64,000 bases of DNA from Neonectria sp. B-13 (lineage: Eukaryota > Ascomycota > Sordariomycetes > Hypocreales > Nectriaceae): the NCBI GenBank assembly GCA_002682825.1, contig NOKP01000017.1:558001-622000 (forward strand), given 5' to 3'. The position numbers and the translations under genes were made by a program. Below are positions 53,571 through 64,000 of the stretch, piece after piece. The notes below the pieces were generated by a model, which made no database searches, was not told the DNA's origin, and saw only the letters and a program-made list of their open reading frames with translations. The stretch's first letter is position 1; the number at the start of each line of letters is the position of its first letter.

Positions 53571-55071
53571 GCGGTCATCGGATCAAGGGGCAATTGGAGC
53601 CTGAGACGGTCATGATGACGATCACTCATGCAAACCGTACGGATCTGGAGGATCCGGTCAGACTTGACCCGGATCAAAGGGACCCTGAAGATCAGGATCC
53701 TGAAAGTCACGATTTATGACGAAAATAGCGAAGTTGATCATGTAATGCGACACCTGGTCGGCTGACCTCTATCTACCTGCTTAAAGCGTCACTGTGATTG
53801 CAAGCCCCTCCGTGCATCCATGAGAACATTACGCCCCGTCGTCGTTGCCTGTCGATAACCATTACAAGGCTTTGGGATAGCTTGGTTCTAAGGCGTAGCT
53901 TTCAGACGGCGTTGTAGAACTTTTGCAGCAACACATTGTGAACAATGCCCTGCGGAAACACAGTAACGAACCTCATCCTTGATCCCCTCTCCGTTCGGAG
54001 AGACACCCCGGTACCACCTTTGCCTGCACGAGACGGGAGAAATTAACCAAAATTGATGCTTGCCTGCGTTTGCCACTCCAGTCCAGGTCACTGCACGCTG
54101 GTGGCTATAGATCGTCAACATTCTTGTATCAGGTAATACAACCGTCTCCCATCCGCAGTTCGCATAGAGAATTTCTCGAAGCTCTGTGTTCATGCATCAA
54201 TAGCGAGGTCTCAGGCAAAACATTCGACTTTCTCTCAACCGAATGTCTTTACCTCCATGCCAACGCCTGCAATGGGTCAGCTACTGGGCTGCTGGATTCT
54301 TCCTGGTTAGTGATGGCTATTTTCTTCGAAAAGCGAGAAGATTGAGTCCTTGGAATCCGGGACGCGGGATAAAAGCGAGGGGGCACGGTCAGTTTGATAC
54401 CTTGTGTTCATTACATGTTTTTCAAGGAACACAAAAGGCGTTGTGATTATGAATAGAGACGATGATCATGCGATAAAAGCGGAGTTTTGGTTCATAACCT
54501 TGATATTGAATGCGATGCCTGTCTAATGTCAAACGGAGCCTATTCAAGTAATCCTTCATACCCTGCATGGGCCTATAGGTGTGATGGTCGATCCTTGTGC
54601 GGCTCTTCGAGTATCCGGGGCAAAAGCTTTCCCGACGGCGATTTGGGGATAGCATCCCTGAAGACAATTCCGCTGGTGAGCCTCTTGTGTACCGAGGGTC
54701 GATTGTCCATGAAGGTGAGGATTGACTGGGCGGTCAAATTTTCTTATTATAAGATAGAATTTAGCCTAATATAGTAATAGTCTAGTAGATTGTAATAGAA
54801 TAAGTCTTTCTAGAGGGGCTAGCTCTAAAGCTAGAAAGGAATATTAATACTACTATTATAGAGAAAAGGTTCATTAAGAGGCTATAGTACTCTGACTGTG
54901 CCTTATGAGTTATACAGTTGATGAATGATACTATACTAACCTACCTGCAACCGAAGGAGTAATGCGTTAGAAGCCGAGGGAATCCTAGGGTTATCTCTAA
55001 CATCAGCCACGAAGGATAGAGTGATTTGGCAGAGGGAGTTGGAAGCTAGAGGGGGCAAAAGTCAATAACTA

Positions 55072-55490
55072 GGTTCAAAATCCAAAGATCTATCTATCAC
55101 ATCTAATGGCCGGGATCGATGGGGATAAAAGCTCTTGATTTCTATCTATCCTAGCGGGAAAGGAAGGTCTTTAAATACATGATTTGGTCCGTAGGAAGGG
55201 ATAGGAATCGTGTCATCTAGAGTGATGAGAAAGGAAGGGAAACGTGTCATCTAGGATGACTAGGTTGTTGAGGGCATCAAGGTTCGTGGCTAGGTTGCGG
55301 AGAGAGATCAAATTGGTCAACCTTTGTAAAACCATCGAGCCTAGGAAGCTTGTCATGTGGGGGAACCTTGTGATAGCCAATGCAATGTGACACTATCCCC
55401 CCGTTAAGCTCAAGCAAAGGAAATACACAATTCAGTGGAATCCCAGATAAGCAGAAACAGTAGTCCAAACAGTAGTTTTAATAATGTTTC
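55072..55490. repeat. Dispersed repeat, longer copy of the 26.5-kb element
   Basis: Carries aatccaaagatctatct near 55080 and gaaacagtag...agtagttttaa near 55450, the same two blocks seen at 26.5 kb but with about 300 more bases between them. It includes the 55.12-kb partner of the 53.5-kb repeat and gacactatccccccgttaagct (55390-55411), which looks like transposon terminal or LTR-adjacent sequence. Family not identified. Confidence 0.5.
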
Positions 55491-55712
55491 TCTAAGTATA
55501 TACTATTAAGAGCTATTATATCTAAATAATACTAGTAAGTTTTAAACTAAGCACTAAAGTAAAAATCAAGCTTTATTTCAGTTTATAATAGTTAATAGTA
55601 AGATTAGGATTGTTTTTATTCAAGTTCTAGGGATTTAGTATAGGGATAGAATTCTATGTATAATGCAGAATATAGATCAACTAATAATCTATCAAGGGTT
55701 TCCTGCTTCAAT

Positions 55713-56714
55713 CTAGACCTTTGGCATTATATGCCCGGCGGGAGACGGCCTGTACTTCCTGTTACCCTTGGCATTGATCAATTTGATAAGCAACTCGTCA
55801 CGCCGACGGGCGAGGTCTTGAGAGTCACTGCCGGCCTCTTCGAGCGTCCCCTTGACCCATCGATCAACTAGTTCAGTGTTTACGACTGGATTCTGTGGCG
55901 CATACCACGACATCAAATGTGGCATGTACTTATCGCCATATCCTCGAGCGCCTTCTGGACCACCTCCCAGATGGAGGAGAAGGGATGCACCCATGACGCC
56001 CCATCTCAGTCCAGGCCCGTATTCCAATGCAGTGTCCAGTTCCGAAACTGTGGCAAGGTCGTGTTGTAGAAGATACATGATTTCCCTAAACAATGCCGAT
56101 TGAAGTCGGTTGGCGATATGACCAGGGATCTCGTGTCGCACATGTAGTGGTTTCTTGCCCAACGAGGAGTAAAACTCCATCGCTCGCTGGATGCATTCAT
56201 TAGATGTCCCGGGTCCTCCGACCACCTCGACCAAGGGCAGTAGGTGAGGCGGGTTGAATGGATGACCCACGACGAAGTTCCTTGCATTTGTTGGAAATCC
56301 TTTCTGCAGTTCTGATGGAGGAATCCCGGACGTCGAGCTCATAAACAGAGTATCTGCCCGCATGAGGGGGTCGATGGTTGCGTAGAGGTCGAGTTTTAGT
56401 TTGAGAATCTCTGGGCCGTTTTCCTGGATTGCATCCATTTCTTTCACTGCCCGGTCAAGCTGGGTCGTGAAGGTGATACGCTTCTGGACATCTTCCAACT
56501 TGGTATGTAGTGGGATGGGCTCGATCTTCGATAGCGCTTGGACAGCCATAGCGATGGTTTTCCGCATTGTGGTGACCACCTCGCTGTTGGGATCATATAC
56601 CACGACCCTCAATCCATGAGCCGCGAATAGCGCAGCCCAGCTGGCCCCAATGGTCCCTGCTCCTAGAACGCCCACATTCCCGATTGCGTTGCGCCTTGCT
56701 GTTGACGTCGACAT
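55713..56714 (-). CDS. 3-hydroxyacyl-CoA dehydrogenase family (L-gulonate 3-dehydrogenase/lambda-crystallin type)
   Basis: A single exon of 333 aa. The N-terminal NAD-binding turn is VGVLGAGTIGASWAALFAAHG (GAGTIG at about 18-23), with YDPNSEV at the end of beta2. Catalytic residues of the family appear in FMSSTSGIPPSELQ and GHPFNPPHLLPLVEVVGG (catalytic His). The helical C-terminal domain includes IANRLQSALFREIMYLL and GPGLRWGVMGASLLLHLGG. The short single-dehydrogenase layout and the LRWGVMG block favour the lambda-crystallin/L-gulonate 3-dehydrogenase group, which oxidises hydroxy sugar acids, over fatty-acid beta-oxidation enzymes. The product could feed sugar-acid catabolism. It lies 319 bp from the acetoacetate-decarboxylase-like gene, same strand. 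Intact. Confidence 0.9.
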   Translation of the reverse strand: MSTSTARRNAIGNVGVLGAGTIGASWAALFAAHGLRVVVYDPNSEVVTTMRKTIAMAVQALSKIEPIPLHTKLEDVQKRITFTTQLDRAVKEMDAIQENGPEILKLKLDLYATIDPLMRADTLFMSSTSGIPPSELQKGFPTNARNFVVGHPFNPPHLLPLVEVVGGPGTSNECIQRAMEFYSSLGKKPLHVRHEIPGHIANRLQSALFREIMYLLQHDLATVSELDTALEYGPGLRWGVMGASLLLHLGGGPEGARGYGDKYMPHLMSWYAPQNPVVNTELVDRWVKGTLEEAGSDSQDLARRRDELLIKLINAKGNRKYRPSPAGHIMPKV

Positions 56715-57033
56715 TTTGGTGGTTGCTGTTATAGCTAGGAATTGTCTTGATCAAAGGCTTATTTCGTGTAGTGCGTTTCCTCGCATGAAGAGTAGATGGA
56801 AATTTTGTTGGACTGAGTCTGGGATAAGGCTATTTAATGTTGATCCATCGGTGCTGAAGCTCCGGGCCACAAGTTCCGCCGGAGATATGGCTAAGGTGGG
56901 CCACTCTGAAGAGGAGAAGGTGGGATTGCCTACGCTATCTTGACACCGCCCCTTCACCTTTGGAGAATGACAGTATTTCGGATCTCGATCTATTAAGTAC
57001 ACTGAAATGCAGTAACTTCATAATGTATGGTCT
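56715..57033. other. Intergenic spacer
   Basis: Lies between two minus-strand genes; presumably the promoter of the dehydrogenase. No exon is seen. Confidence 0.5.
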
Positions 57034-57975
57034 CTATATCAAAATAGCCCTTTGGTTCTTGAAATCTGGAGCCCCCTTGACAATATCGACTCTCGCGCCC
57101 ACAATCTTTCGAATTTCAATGCCTGCGAGTTTCGCTGCGACATGGTGCAAGGTCGGCAAATCTTCAAAGGGAAGAGCCTGGAAACTGATGCTCGCATCAG
57201 AAGCTATGAGCCTCTCCTCAAGTATAATAGCTGAAGACGTTGGAATGGGTGACAATGTCGGATACTCGACATCTGCAATGCCTGCCGACCCAGTCCGGGG
57301 GATATACTTGAAGCACAACAAATCTCGAGCCTCAAATCCTTCCGGATTCCTTGTTGATACTTCTGACTTCAGCCCGCTCAGCTTCACCTCCCCAAACCGA
57401 GTCCCTCCCCATCCAATCTCAAGGTTCCAATTTCCCATCTGCTCGCTCTTATCCTCATTCAAGGATGCAAATAGTTTGGGGTAGCCCAACTCTTCTCTAC
57501 CACTCGTGATTGCATCGGCAATGTCCTCGAACAGGACACTGAGGTACTTGCCACGAACCGTTTCCTCTTTGCCTTCACATATGACGTTGTGGATGTAAAG
57601 ACCGCAGTGATTGTAACCCCTCCCAGCCAGCCAAGGGAGCCGCTCCAAAGATGTAAAGGAGATGGATGCTTCGCCTAGTGTGTCGTTGTCTTGTGTGTGT
57701 TCAATACGAAAGCATTTGTGAGGTAAGAAGCTTTCAAGCTGCTCGAGGTCGGCTCTGAAGACAACAGTGCACGTTTTTGCCCTAACCTGATTCCAACCCG
57801 AGATCGGACCACCTGATGCTGTCTGTCTCGGACCTGGAAATGGGCCGTAGCCAAGGGGCATTCGAAAGAAGTTTCCGGTCATTGTTGATGTTGTTTGATT
57901 GCGATTTTTAGCAGCAAAGTTGAAGGCGGGAGAAGGGAATAACAATGTTGACGATCCGAAGCGAGAAGTAGTCAT
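57034..57975 (-). CDS. Acetoacetate decarboxylase-like family protein
   Basis: A single exon of 313 aa. The core block SGREELGYPKLFASLNED holds the Lys (about residue 167) at the place of the Schiff-base lysine of acetoacetate decarboxylases; the following residue is Leu. Other family blocks are TVVFRADLEQLESFLPHKCFR, YLSVLFEDIADAI and FEARDLLCFKYIPR. Family members decarboxylate acetoacetate or, in fungal and bacterial secondary metabolism, act as aldolase/dehydratases on other keto acids. The first ~30 residues (MTTSRFGSSTLLFPSPAFNF) are Ser/Phe-rich and could target mitochondria; Met32 is an alternative start. It may act on a keto acid produced by the adjacent dehydrogenase, which is inference from position. 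Confidence 0.85.
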   Translation of the reverse strand: MTTSRFGSSTLLFPSPAFNFAAKNRNQTTSTMTGNFFRMPLGYGPFPGPRQTASGGPISGWNQVRAKTCTVVFRADLEQLESFLPHKCFRIEHTQDNDTLGEASISFTSLERLPWLAGRGYNHCGLYIHNVICEGKEETVRGKYLSVLFEDIADAITSGREELGYPKLFASLNEDKSEQMGNWNLEIGWGGTRFGEVKLSGLKSEVSTRNPEGFEARDLLCFKYIPRTGSAGIADVEYPTLSPIPTSSAIILEERLIASDASISFQALPFEDLPTLHHVAAKLAGIEIRKIVGARVDIVKGAPDFKNQRAILI

Positions 57976-58446
57976 CTTGAATCTTGATCATAGCGAGCTT
58001 GCCTTTATGTGTCTCACGAGTAACTGAGTGTTAGGCTTCCACCGGAAGCAACAGGCATCGGATGTACACAACACGCATGACGTACACTACTAATGGTGTG
58101 ACTGCGTGTGTATTGTGTAACTAACTAAGCTAGGAAAAGGGATTAACGGTGAGTCCCGAAGGGGATTGCCGTTGTCGCTAGATGCCTAGTATCTAAGGCG
58201 GGAATGTGGACGGTGTGCGAACGCGGGGCTGACTCTCAGTCCTTTTAACTGTTTTATCCTTGGGGCTGTTACAAGTACCACCAAGGTAGGAGACGAAGTT
58301 TCAACAGGCCTACACACGTCAATCTTTTCCAAGGGAATCAATCATGTTTGTGCAGACGACCCTCACTTTATTTACTAGTCCATTTCAATCAAGTCTCTTC
58401 CTCCATCCTCCTGCGACTTGCAACCTTACGTGGCAGGAATGCCCCA
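57976..58446. other. Intergenic region
   Basis: Promoter of the acetoacetate-decarboxylase-like gene and 3' flank of the GH3 gene; no exon is seen. Confidence 0.5.
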
Positions 58447-61216
58447 TCACAACCCTTTCCAAGCTCGCGTACTTTGAACCACAAACGATCCATGGAGGTG
58501 AATGTCCCGGCTAGAAAATCCAACCAGCACGTCGTACCTCCCCGCTTCTTCAGCCCAGGCATTTCTCGCCTCGTCCCAGTACGATGTCGCATACTTGCCA
58601 ATGTGCACAGTCACCTTTCGGCTCTCGCCTGGCTGAAGTTGAACCTTCTCAAATCCAATCAAGCCTTTGTCGGGGCGAGGCACTGGGATATCCTTAGCCA
58701 TGATGTAAACCTGTGCCACAGTACTTCCATCGCGTTTCCCGGTGTTCAAGACGTCAAATGAAACCTCCTCGCTGGACACGCTCAGGCTGGCAAGACTGAA
58801 CGAAGTGTACGAGAGACCAAAACTGGGAACCTTGTTAGTTTGTGCTGCAAAAGGAGAAGCCAAATTAAAACTCACCCGAAGCAAAATAGAGGTTTCTTTC
58901 CAACCAAATCATACCCTCGATAGCCCACGTAAATATCCTCACCATACAAGACACGACCTCCCACGGCTCCAAAGTTCATATATGATGGATTGTCCTTCAC
59001 ATCGACGGGCCAAGTCAAGGGGAGCCTCCCCGAAGGGTTGACAGATCCAAACAGGACGTCAGCAATTGCGTTCCCCCCTTCGCAACCACCATACCAAGCT
59101 TGGAGTACTGCTCGAGCTTTCGAGACCCATGGCATAGTAACCGGTGTCCCACTCTGATTGACAATTACCGCGTTGGGGTTTGCTTCCAATACGCGGCTGA
59201 CCAGCTCGTCTACCAGAGGTGGAAGGTCCATGTTCTTCCGGTCGAAGCCTTCTGATTCCCAATCTCCCTATAATCAAGTCAATCAAATGTCGCTCAAACT
59301 TTGTTTACAAAGCCGCCCAACGCTTGGGGTAATAGGCGGAGAGGGCGCAGATCCTTGAGTTGATGGAACGTACATTCAGTCCAGTACATAGGATAGCGTA
59401 GTCGCATCGTGATGCTAGTTGTACCGCCCTATCCATGCCATCTTGGGCACTGCTGACGGGCCTGGCTCCTAGACGTGCACCTCCACCTCCGAAGCTCACC
59501 ACGCCGACATGCATAAGCTTGGAAGTCTTCGCACTTCCAAACTCAATTCGAAGTTTGTAACTTATCCCCTTTTCCATCATGGCCTGGCCTAATTTCTCCG
59601 TCGTTCCCTTCTTGAAAAAGGCTTCCCCAGGCACTTGATCCGTAGTATTCTCGACGATGAGGTTGTCATCGATAAAAAGGTTAGCTGTTCCGCAGACAGT
59701 CAGACCAAACTCCCACGCCCCAGTTGCATCCGGAGTGAAGTCCGTTTCCACGCTGGCATAAAATAGCTCGTAGTTCAGCTTTGGGTTTCGGTTGTAATCC
59801 ATGAGCTGGAAATGGAGGTCTTCTAGCGGTTCAGAACAAACGCATTCACGCGATTTGCCAACACTGTAAGGCTCGTTGTAGAAGTGGATAATGCCGGCAG
59901 AATCGCTGTCGGGGCATTTGATCAGTCTGTCAAGCACTGGAAGCATCTTCTGTGCGTACACTCCGACCTCGTATTCCACCGTCATCGACTCATCCAGCCT
60001 TGATCGTACGGCGTCCAAGATACTAGTGCTGTAGTAAGGATATAGTGATGCGCTCCCCCCGCCACTGATGGCGGTGAATTTTCCGTGAGAGCCTATGACT
60101 GCAACACTAGCCGCTGCTTTGGGGTGGAGTGGAAGCACACCGGCATCATTTTTCAGTAAAACGATACCTTCCGCAGATAGCTTGCGATTGAGTTCTCTGT
60201 CCTCGGGAAAGTCACGCTTGCTCTCAGTCTCGGAAACTTCGGTTGTACTGGCCCTTTTAACAAAGGTCAGGATGCGGCGAACCCTCTCATCGATGACGTC
60301 TTGACTGAGAAGACGAGAGCCGACAGCAAAATCGATTAGAGATCCCCTGTATCGTGTCTTTCCGGGCATTTCCAGGTCCAGGCCAGCAAAAAGTGCCGTC
60401 TCCGTCGAATAAGTTCCGAACCTATCAGATTATGTTAGACGAAGGCGAATAATGACGGACAGGGTTGAAAAGTTAGTACTCACCAGTCGCTGATAATGAG
60501 AGGGTCCCAGCCCCATTCCTGGCGGACTATGCCTTCAAGTAGAGATTTGTCTTGAGAGCAGTGAATTCCGTTGACTTTGTTATAAGCCGTCATCAGCCCT
60601 CCAGGTTGAGCGTCCCGAGCAACAATCTGAAAGGGCCGCAAATATATCTCTCGTAATGCTCGTTGAGTAACAAGAGTATTCACAGCCCGCCGTTCATCCT
60701 CTTGGTCGTTGCAAACAAAATGCTTGACGACAGCTTGAATGCCCAAGGATTCGCAGCCTCTGATAACGTGGCTCGCGAGGATCCCGGTGAGTAAGGGATC
60801 TTCAGAGTATGACTCAAATCCTCGACCGCCCAAGGGGGATCGCTGGATATTGATGGTCGGACCTAGCCAGCTGTGGGCACCTTTGGCCTTGCATTCACGA
60901 GCAAGAAGTTCTCCTGCTTGGAACAATAGTTCCTTGTCCCATGTCGCACCTAAACCCGTCCCGCAAGGGATGCAGGCAGCGGGCACGCCGGCAAAGAACC
61001 GAGTTCCACGAATACCATTGGGCCCGTCACTGAAGCGGATACTGGGGACTCCATACTCTGGAAAAGCAGCGGTATGCCAAAAGTCCGAGCCTGAGATTGA
61101 TATGAGGTTCAAATTCAGTACGTCTTGTTGACGAAGAATCAACTTGACTTACCCGACAGCAATGATGTCTTCTCTTTCAAAGACAAAGCAGCTAGGACTT
61201 CCTCAACATCGAACAT
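58447..61216 (-). CDS. GH3 beta-glucosidase with PA14 insert
   Basis: Five exons (61216-61153, 61090-60484, 60421-59374, 59267-58876, 58822-58447) give 828 aa. The (beta/alpha)8 domain shows [49 protein letters not shown] and PLIISDWFGT, whose Asp223 is the GH3 nucleophile. The second domain starts [18 protein letters not shown] and has [18 protein letters not shown]14 module is inserted ([41 protein letters not shown]), as in fungal glucosidases of the KlBgl type. The C-terminal FnIII-like domain ends with [29 protein letters not shown]. No signal peptide at [11 protein letters not shown], so probably intracellular. It would cleave beta-glucosides, including flavonoid or other plant glucosides. 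The last intron uses the acceptor cccag at 58823; divergent from the MFS gene. Confidence 0.93.
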
Positions 61217-61785
61217 GATTGTAAATAGTTCGTGCTGTATGAACAATGATTAAGTTGTGGTGACCGTTCGCGTGGGCTAATTGTTCTCGTTAGTCCGAAA
61301 CCCATATGGTTGCTCCTGCAATAAATACGCATCCACACATGTGTGTGTACGGGACAATGTTACCAAGCCACCAAGCTAATGTGATGATGTTGCCTAGAGT
61401 GTCGATAGAACTTGACCCGGTGGAATATCACTTTGAGGTCTTGGCATCATTCTGTGCCCACTTAACAAGCCACTGCGGGGGAATACGTCAACTTCCACCG
61501 GAGCCTAGGCGTGCTCGGCTGAACCCTTGTACGTACTACTCTTAATTCTCTGACAGATTAAATTTCTGCTTTGATGCTACCTTGAGCAGCTATGCCTAGT
61601 GTGTCGTATGGCCTGGTCAGCGGAGAAAGATTGCCTTTGCCAAGTCTTGATCCGAGACCGTTCGATGAAGTAGCCTCAGTAAGTATAAATGATGCCCTGA
61701 ACTGGTTTCCCCAGATTTCCCCAGACTTCCCCTTATGCCCCTCCTGAAGCTTGATTTGTCTCAACTTTAAAATCGGTCCATCAAC
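61217..61785. other. Bidirectional promoter of the GH3 and MFS genes
   Basis: About 570 bases lie between divergent starts at 61216 (minus) and 61786 (plus). No coding frame is supported. Confidence 0.6.
61683..61689 (+). promoter_or_regulatory. TATA box of the MFS sugar transporter
   Basis: TATAAAT, about 100 bases before the ATG at 61786. Confidence 0.45.
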
Positions 61786-63619
61786 ATGTTCGGAAAGAAG
61801 AAAGTCAACAACCAGACGGGCAAGCTTCGCTCAGTTGGACAAAACCTTGCCCAGGTTTGTTAATCCCGCTCTTCTTTACGTCATCAATGGACTCAACCTT
61901 TGCAGGTTCTACCGAAAACGGACGCACCATGGTGGAAGCAAACTTACTTGATAAGACTCAACTTGATACTTCTAGTTCCCTTGCTCTCCTCTGCAACGGT
62001 GGGATACGATGGTAGGCAATGCTGCTTATATCAAATCCAACACGGGGATAATTTCTAACTTGGTGGCCTGCTTTTAGGGGCGATGATGAACGCGCAACAA
62101 GTTCTTCCCGTATGGAAAGAATATTTTGGAAACCCTACTTCGGGGCGACTTGGACTGGTCAATGCTATTTTCTACGTGGGAAAAGTGATCGGCTTGGTCA
62201 TTGTCACACCACTTTCTGACCGAATCGGACGCCGCCGTCCCATCTTGTTCGGTATCTGCTTCTGTCTGGTTGGCGCCGCCATTCAGACCGCATCTGTCAA
62301 CTACGCAATGTTGATCGTCTCGAGATTAATCCTGGGCGCGGCTACAGCATTCATGTCTCAGCCTAGCCCTATGATCATCGCTGAACTGGCCTTCCCCACC
62401 CATCGCGGAAAAATCACGTCTTTGTACCAGACGTTCTTTTATTTTGGGGCAATTTTGTCCGCTTGGGCCAGTTTCGGGACTGTCAAGATCTCGAACAATT
62501 GGTCTTGGAGAATCCCTTGTGTGCTTCAGGGTTTCTTTCCCCTCGTGCAGTTGGCGTTTTGGATTTTCCTCCCCGAGTCACCTAGGTACGTTATCAATTC
62601 AACCACGCATTGAATACGTAAGAAGGCATAAGACAACTAAATCCACTCAAAAGATGGCTCATTGCCAAGGATCGAATTGAAGAGGCTCGAATGGTCCTCG
62701 TGCGACATCATGGCAACGGCGACGAGAACGCCCCTCTCGTCGACTTTGAAATGAACGAGATTCTTCATTCTATACGCGTCGAGAAGGAATCGCAATCAAA
62801 CCTCTGGAAGGAACTCGTTACAGTTCCCTCTAATAGGAAGCGTACAGCTATTGCCATTTCGCTAGGTTTCTTTTCCCAATGGTGTGGTAACGGCGTCGTT
62901 TCGTACTATTTGACCTTAGTCTTGAACAATATCGGCATCACAAACCCGACCCATCAATCCCTTATCAACGGTCTTCTCCAGGTTTTCAACTTTGGCATTT
63001 CTGTCTTCATGGGTGCCATGATGGTTGATAGGCTAGGACGCCGGGTTTTATTCCTCTGGTCTGTAACAGGCATGATGCTTGCCTACATTGTAAGTCTCCC
63101 TGAATCATCTCCCTCGTCCCTGCGGATAGACCAGCTCACCATTTACAGGCCTGGACGGCTCTCAGCGCCAGCTTTCTCAGCACCCATTCCGTCAGCATTG
63201 GCATTGCTGTGGTTCCGGTCATTTTCGTCTACTACTTTCACTATGATATCGCCTTTACTCCGTTGCTTTACTCTTACCCCACGGAGATATTCCCATTCCG
63301 GCTTCGAAGCACTGGTCTCAGCCTGACCCTTTTCTCCAGCTACTTGGCCCTGATTTTCAACTTGTTTGTCAATCCAATCGCCATGGCCAACCTTCAATGG
63401 AGATATTACATTCTGTACTGTTGCCTCAACGCTGTCATCATCGTGGTGGTGTATTTCCTCTATCCAGAGACAAAGGGGCACACTTTGGAGGAAATTGGTG
63501 TCGTGTTTGGTGATGAGGTCAGGGGAAAGGTTACCGATGACGGCGAGGATCACACTGTGAAAAAGGAAACTGGCAGTGGAATTCACGAGCATGTCGAATC
63601 GAAGAAGTCCCGAGCATAA
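61786..63619 (+). CDS. MFS sugar transporter (lactose/glycoside permease-like)
   Basis: Five exons (61786-61854, 61906-62011, 62078-62585, 62654-63089, 63149-63619) give 529 aa with twelve hydrophobic segments. Sugar-porter signatures: GYDGAMMNAQQVLPVW after helix 1, PLSDRIGRRRPILFG in loop 2-3, ELAFPTHRGKITSLYQTFFYFGA, PESPRWLIAKDRIEEA after helix 6, DRLGRRVLF in loop 8-9, LLYSYPTEIFPFRLRSTGLSL and YPETKGHTLEEI after helix 12. The closest type is the fungal lactose/cellobiose-like permease group. Plasma-membrane proton symport is expected. Divergent pairing with an intracellular-looking beta-glucosidase suggests import of a beta-glucoside that is then cleaved inside, like the lac12-lac4 arrangement of yeasts. 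Intact. Confidence 0.93.
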
Positions 63620-64000
63620 TACATGCGATTGCTCAAAGGTAGCGGGGAGGATAGGGACCAGGCCAAACATGGTTAATTCGCATGTTAGACCGTCAGATCG
63701 ACTAGACATATTAACTAAGGTTTCTCGTGGAGTTCATATGAACAGTTGGCCCACTTTCTTACATTTAAGACTCGACCAAGAACAGATAGAGCTACATATA
63801 TCGCATTGGGAGTTTCTCTGCTCATTAAGTAATTGCTGCATAATTATGTAACCGTGAGGCGTTGCCAAACGCCGTCAATGGCAGATGGAAGCGAGATAAT
63901 TCCGTCCTAGGAGAAAGTTTAAGATCAAACATCGTGTTCAAATCTTGATTTTCTTTCGACTAGCACTGCTGCAGGATAATGGACTTCCACAGCATCATTT
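63620..64000. other. Right edge, no supported gene
   Basis: 3' flank of the transporter; no exon is seen before the window ends. Confidence 0.5.

Larger units (their letters stand above)
53359..55712. other. 2.3-kb gene-poor stretch with decayed repeats
   Basis: No gene is supported. 54.7-54.9 kb and 55.45-55.65 kb are TA-rich and RIP-like. Short repeat blocks link it to 26.5 kb and within itself (separate entries). Frames at 54.1-54.8 kb are short and without domains. Confidence 0.55.

Noticed and set aside
29512..63619. Classical secondary-metabolite core gene (PKS, NRPS, terpene synthase)
   Set aside because: No ketosynthase, adenylation or terpene synthase motifs were found anywhere in the window, so a backbone-type cluster is not claimed.
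1..64000. CRISPR arrays, riboswitches, rRNA, bacterial-style operons
   Set aside because: No regularly spaced repeats or rRNA-like sequence was seen, and the split-gene structure shows a eukaryotic nuclear genome.

Overview
The window is nuclear DNA of a filamentous ascomycete (Pezizomycotina). Coding genes are split by short introns (about 45-150 nt, GT-AG, with CTAAC/CTAAT-like branch sites). Two genes encode Zn(II)2Cys6 regulators. AT-rich islands carry transposon relics in which C-to-T and G-to-A changes dominate, as expected from repeat-induced point mutation. The genus cannot be named from the sequence. The stretch looks like an accessory region: no housekeeping synteny is recognisable, catabolic or secondary-metabolism-type enzymes are common, and many pseudogenes and gene fragments are present.

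Layout. 0.8-4.2 kb holds a scytalone-dehydratase-like gene and a six-exon FAD monooxygenase. 5.3-9.0 kb is a mosaic of broken pieces: a RIP-mutated Tad1-like LINE, the 3' ends of a CHAT-domain gene and of a hybrid histidine kinase, a zinc-knuckle fragment, a frameshifted Helitron/PIF1-type helicase piece, and an OrsD-like (DUF3505) N-terminal fragment. 9.7-10.3 kb is an intact YhhN/TMEM86-type membrane protein. 12.0-19.2 kb is a pseudogene belt (truncated MFS carrier, bacterial-type DUF1906 protein with four stops and a frameshift, pirin, NmrA-like) around one intact dienelactone hydrolase. 20.1-28.1 kb has an SDR, an intact NmrA-like gene, a Zn2Cys6 regulator and a DUF1593 protein.

29.5-51.6 kb holds an MFS sugar carrier, a second Zn2Cys6 regulator, an extended SDR, an IlvD/Edd dehydratase with an 8-nt microexon, a quinone-oxidoreductase-like MDR enzyme, RidA, a GH78-type alpha-L-rhamnosidase, an RTA1-like protein, a secreted FAD-linked oxidase, a PhzF-like protein and a frameshifted YCII-like gene. 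52.5-55.7 kb has one orphan ORF and decayed repeats. 55.7-63.6 kb has a 3-hydroxyacyl-CoA/gulonate-type dehydrogenase, an acetoacetate-decarboxylase-like protein and a GH3 beta-glucosidase with a PA14 insert, divergent from a second MFS sugar carrier.

Taken together (inference), the right half could take up and strip plant glycosides: rhamnosidase, beta-glucosidase and two sugar carriers, plus a sugar-acid module (SDR + IlvD/Edd + gulonate-type dehydrogenase). Aromatic-ring functions (FAD monooxygenase, dienelactone hydrolase, a dead pirin) lie on the left. Exon boundaries were placed by reading splice motifs and family conservation by eye and have not been tested against transcripts.
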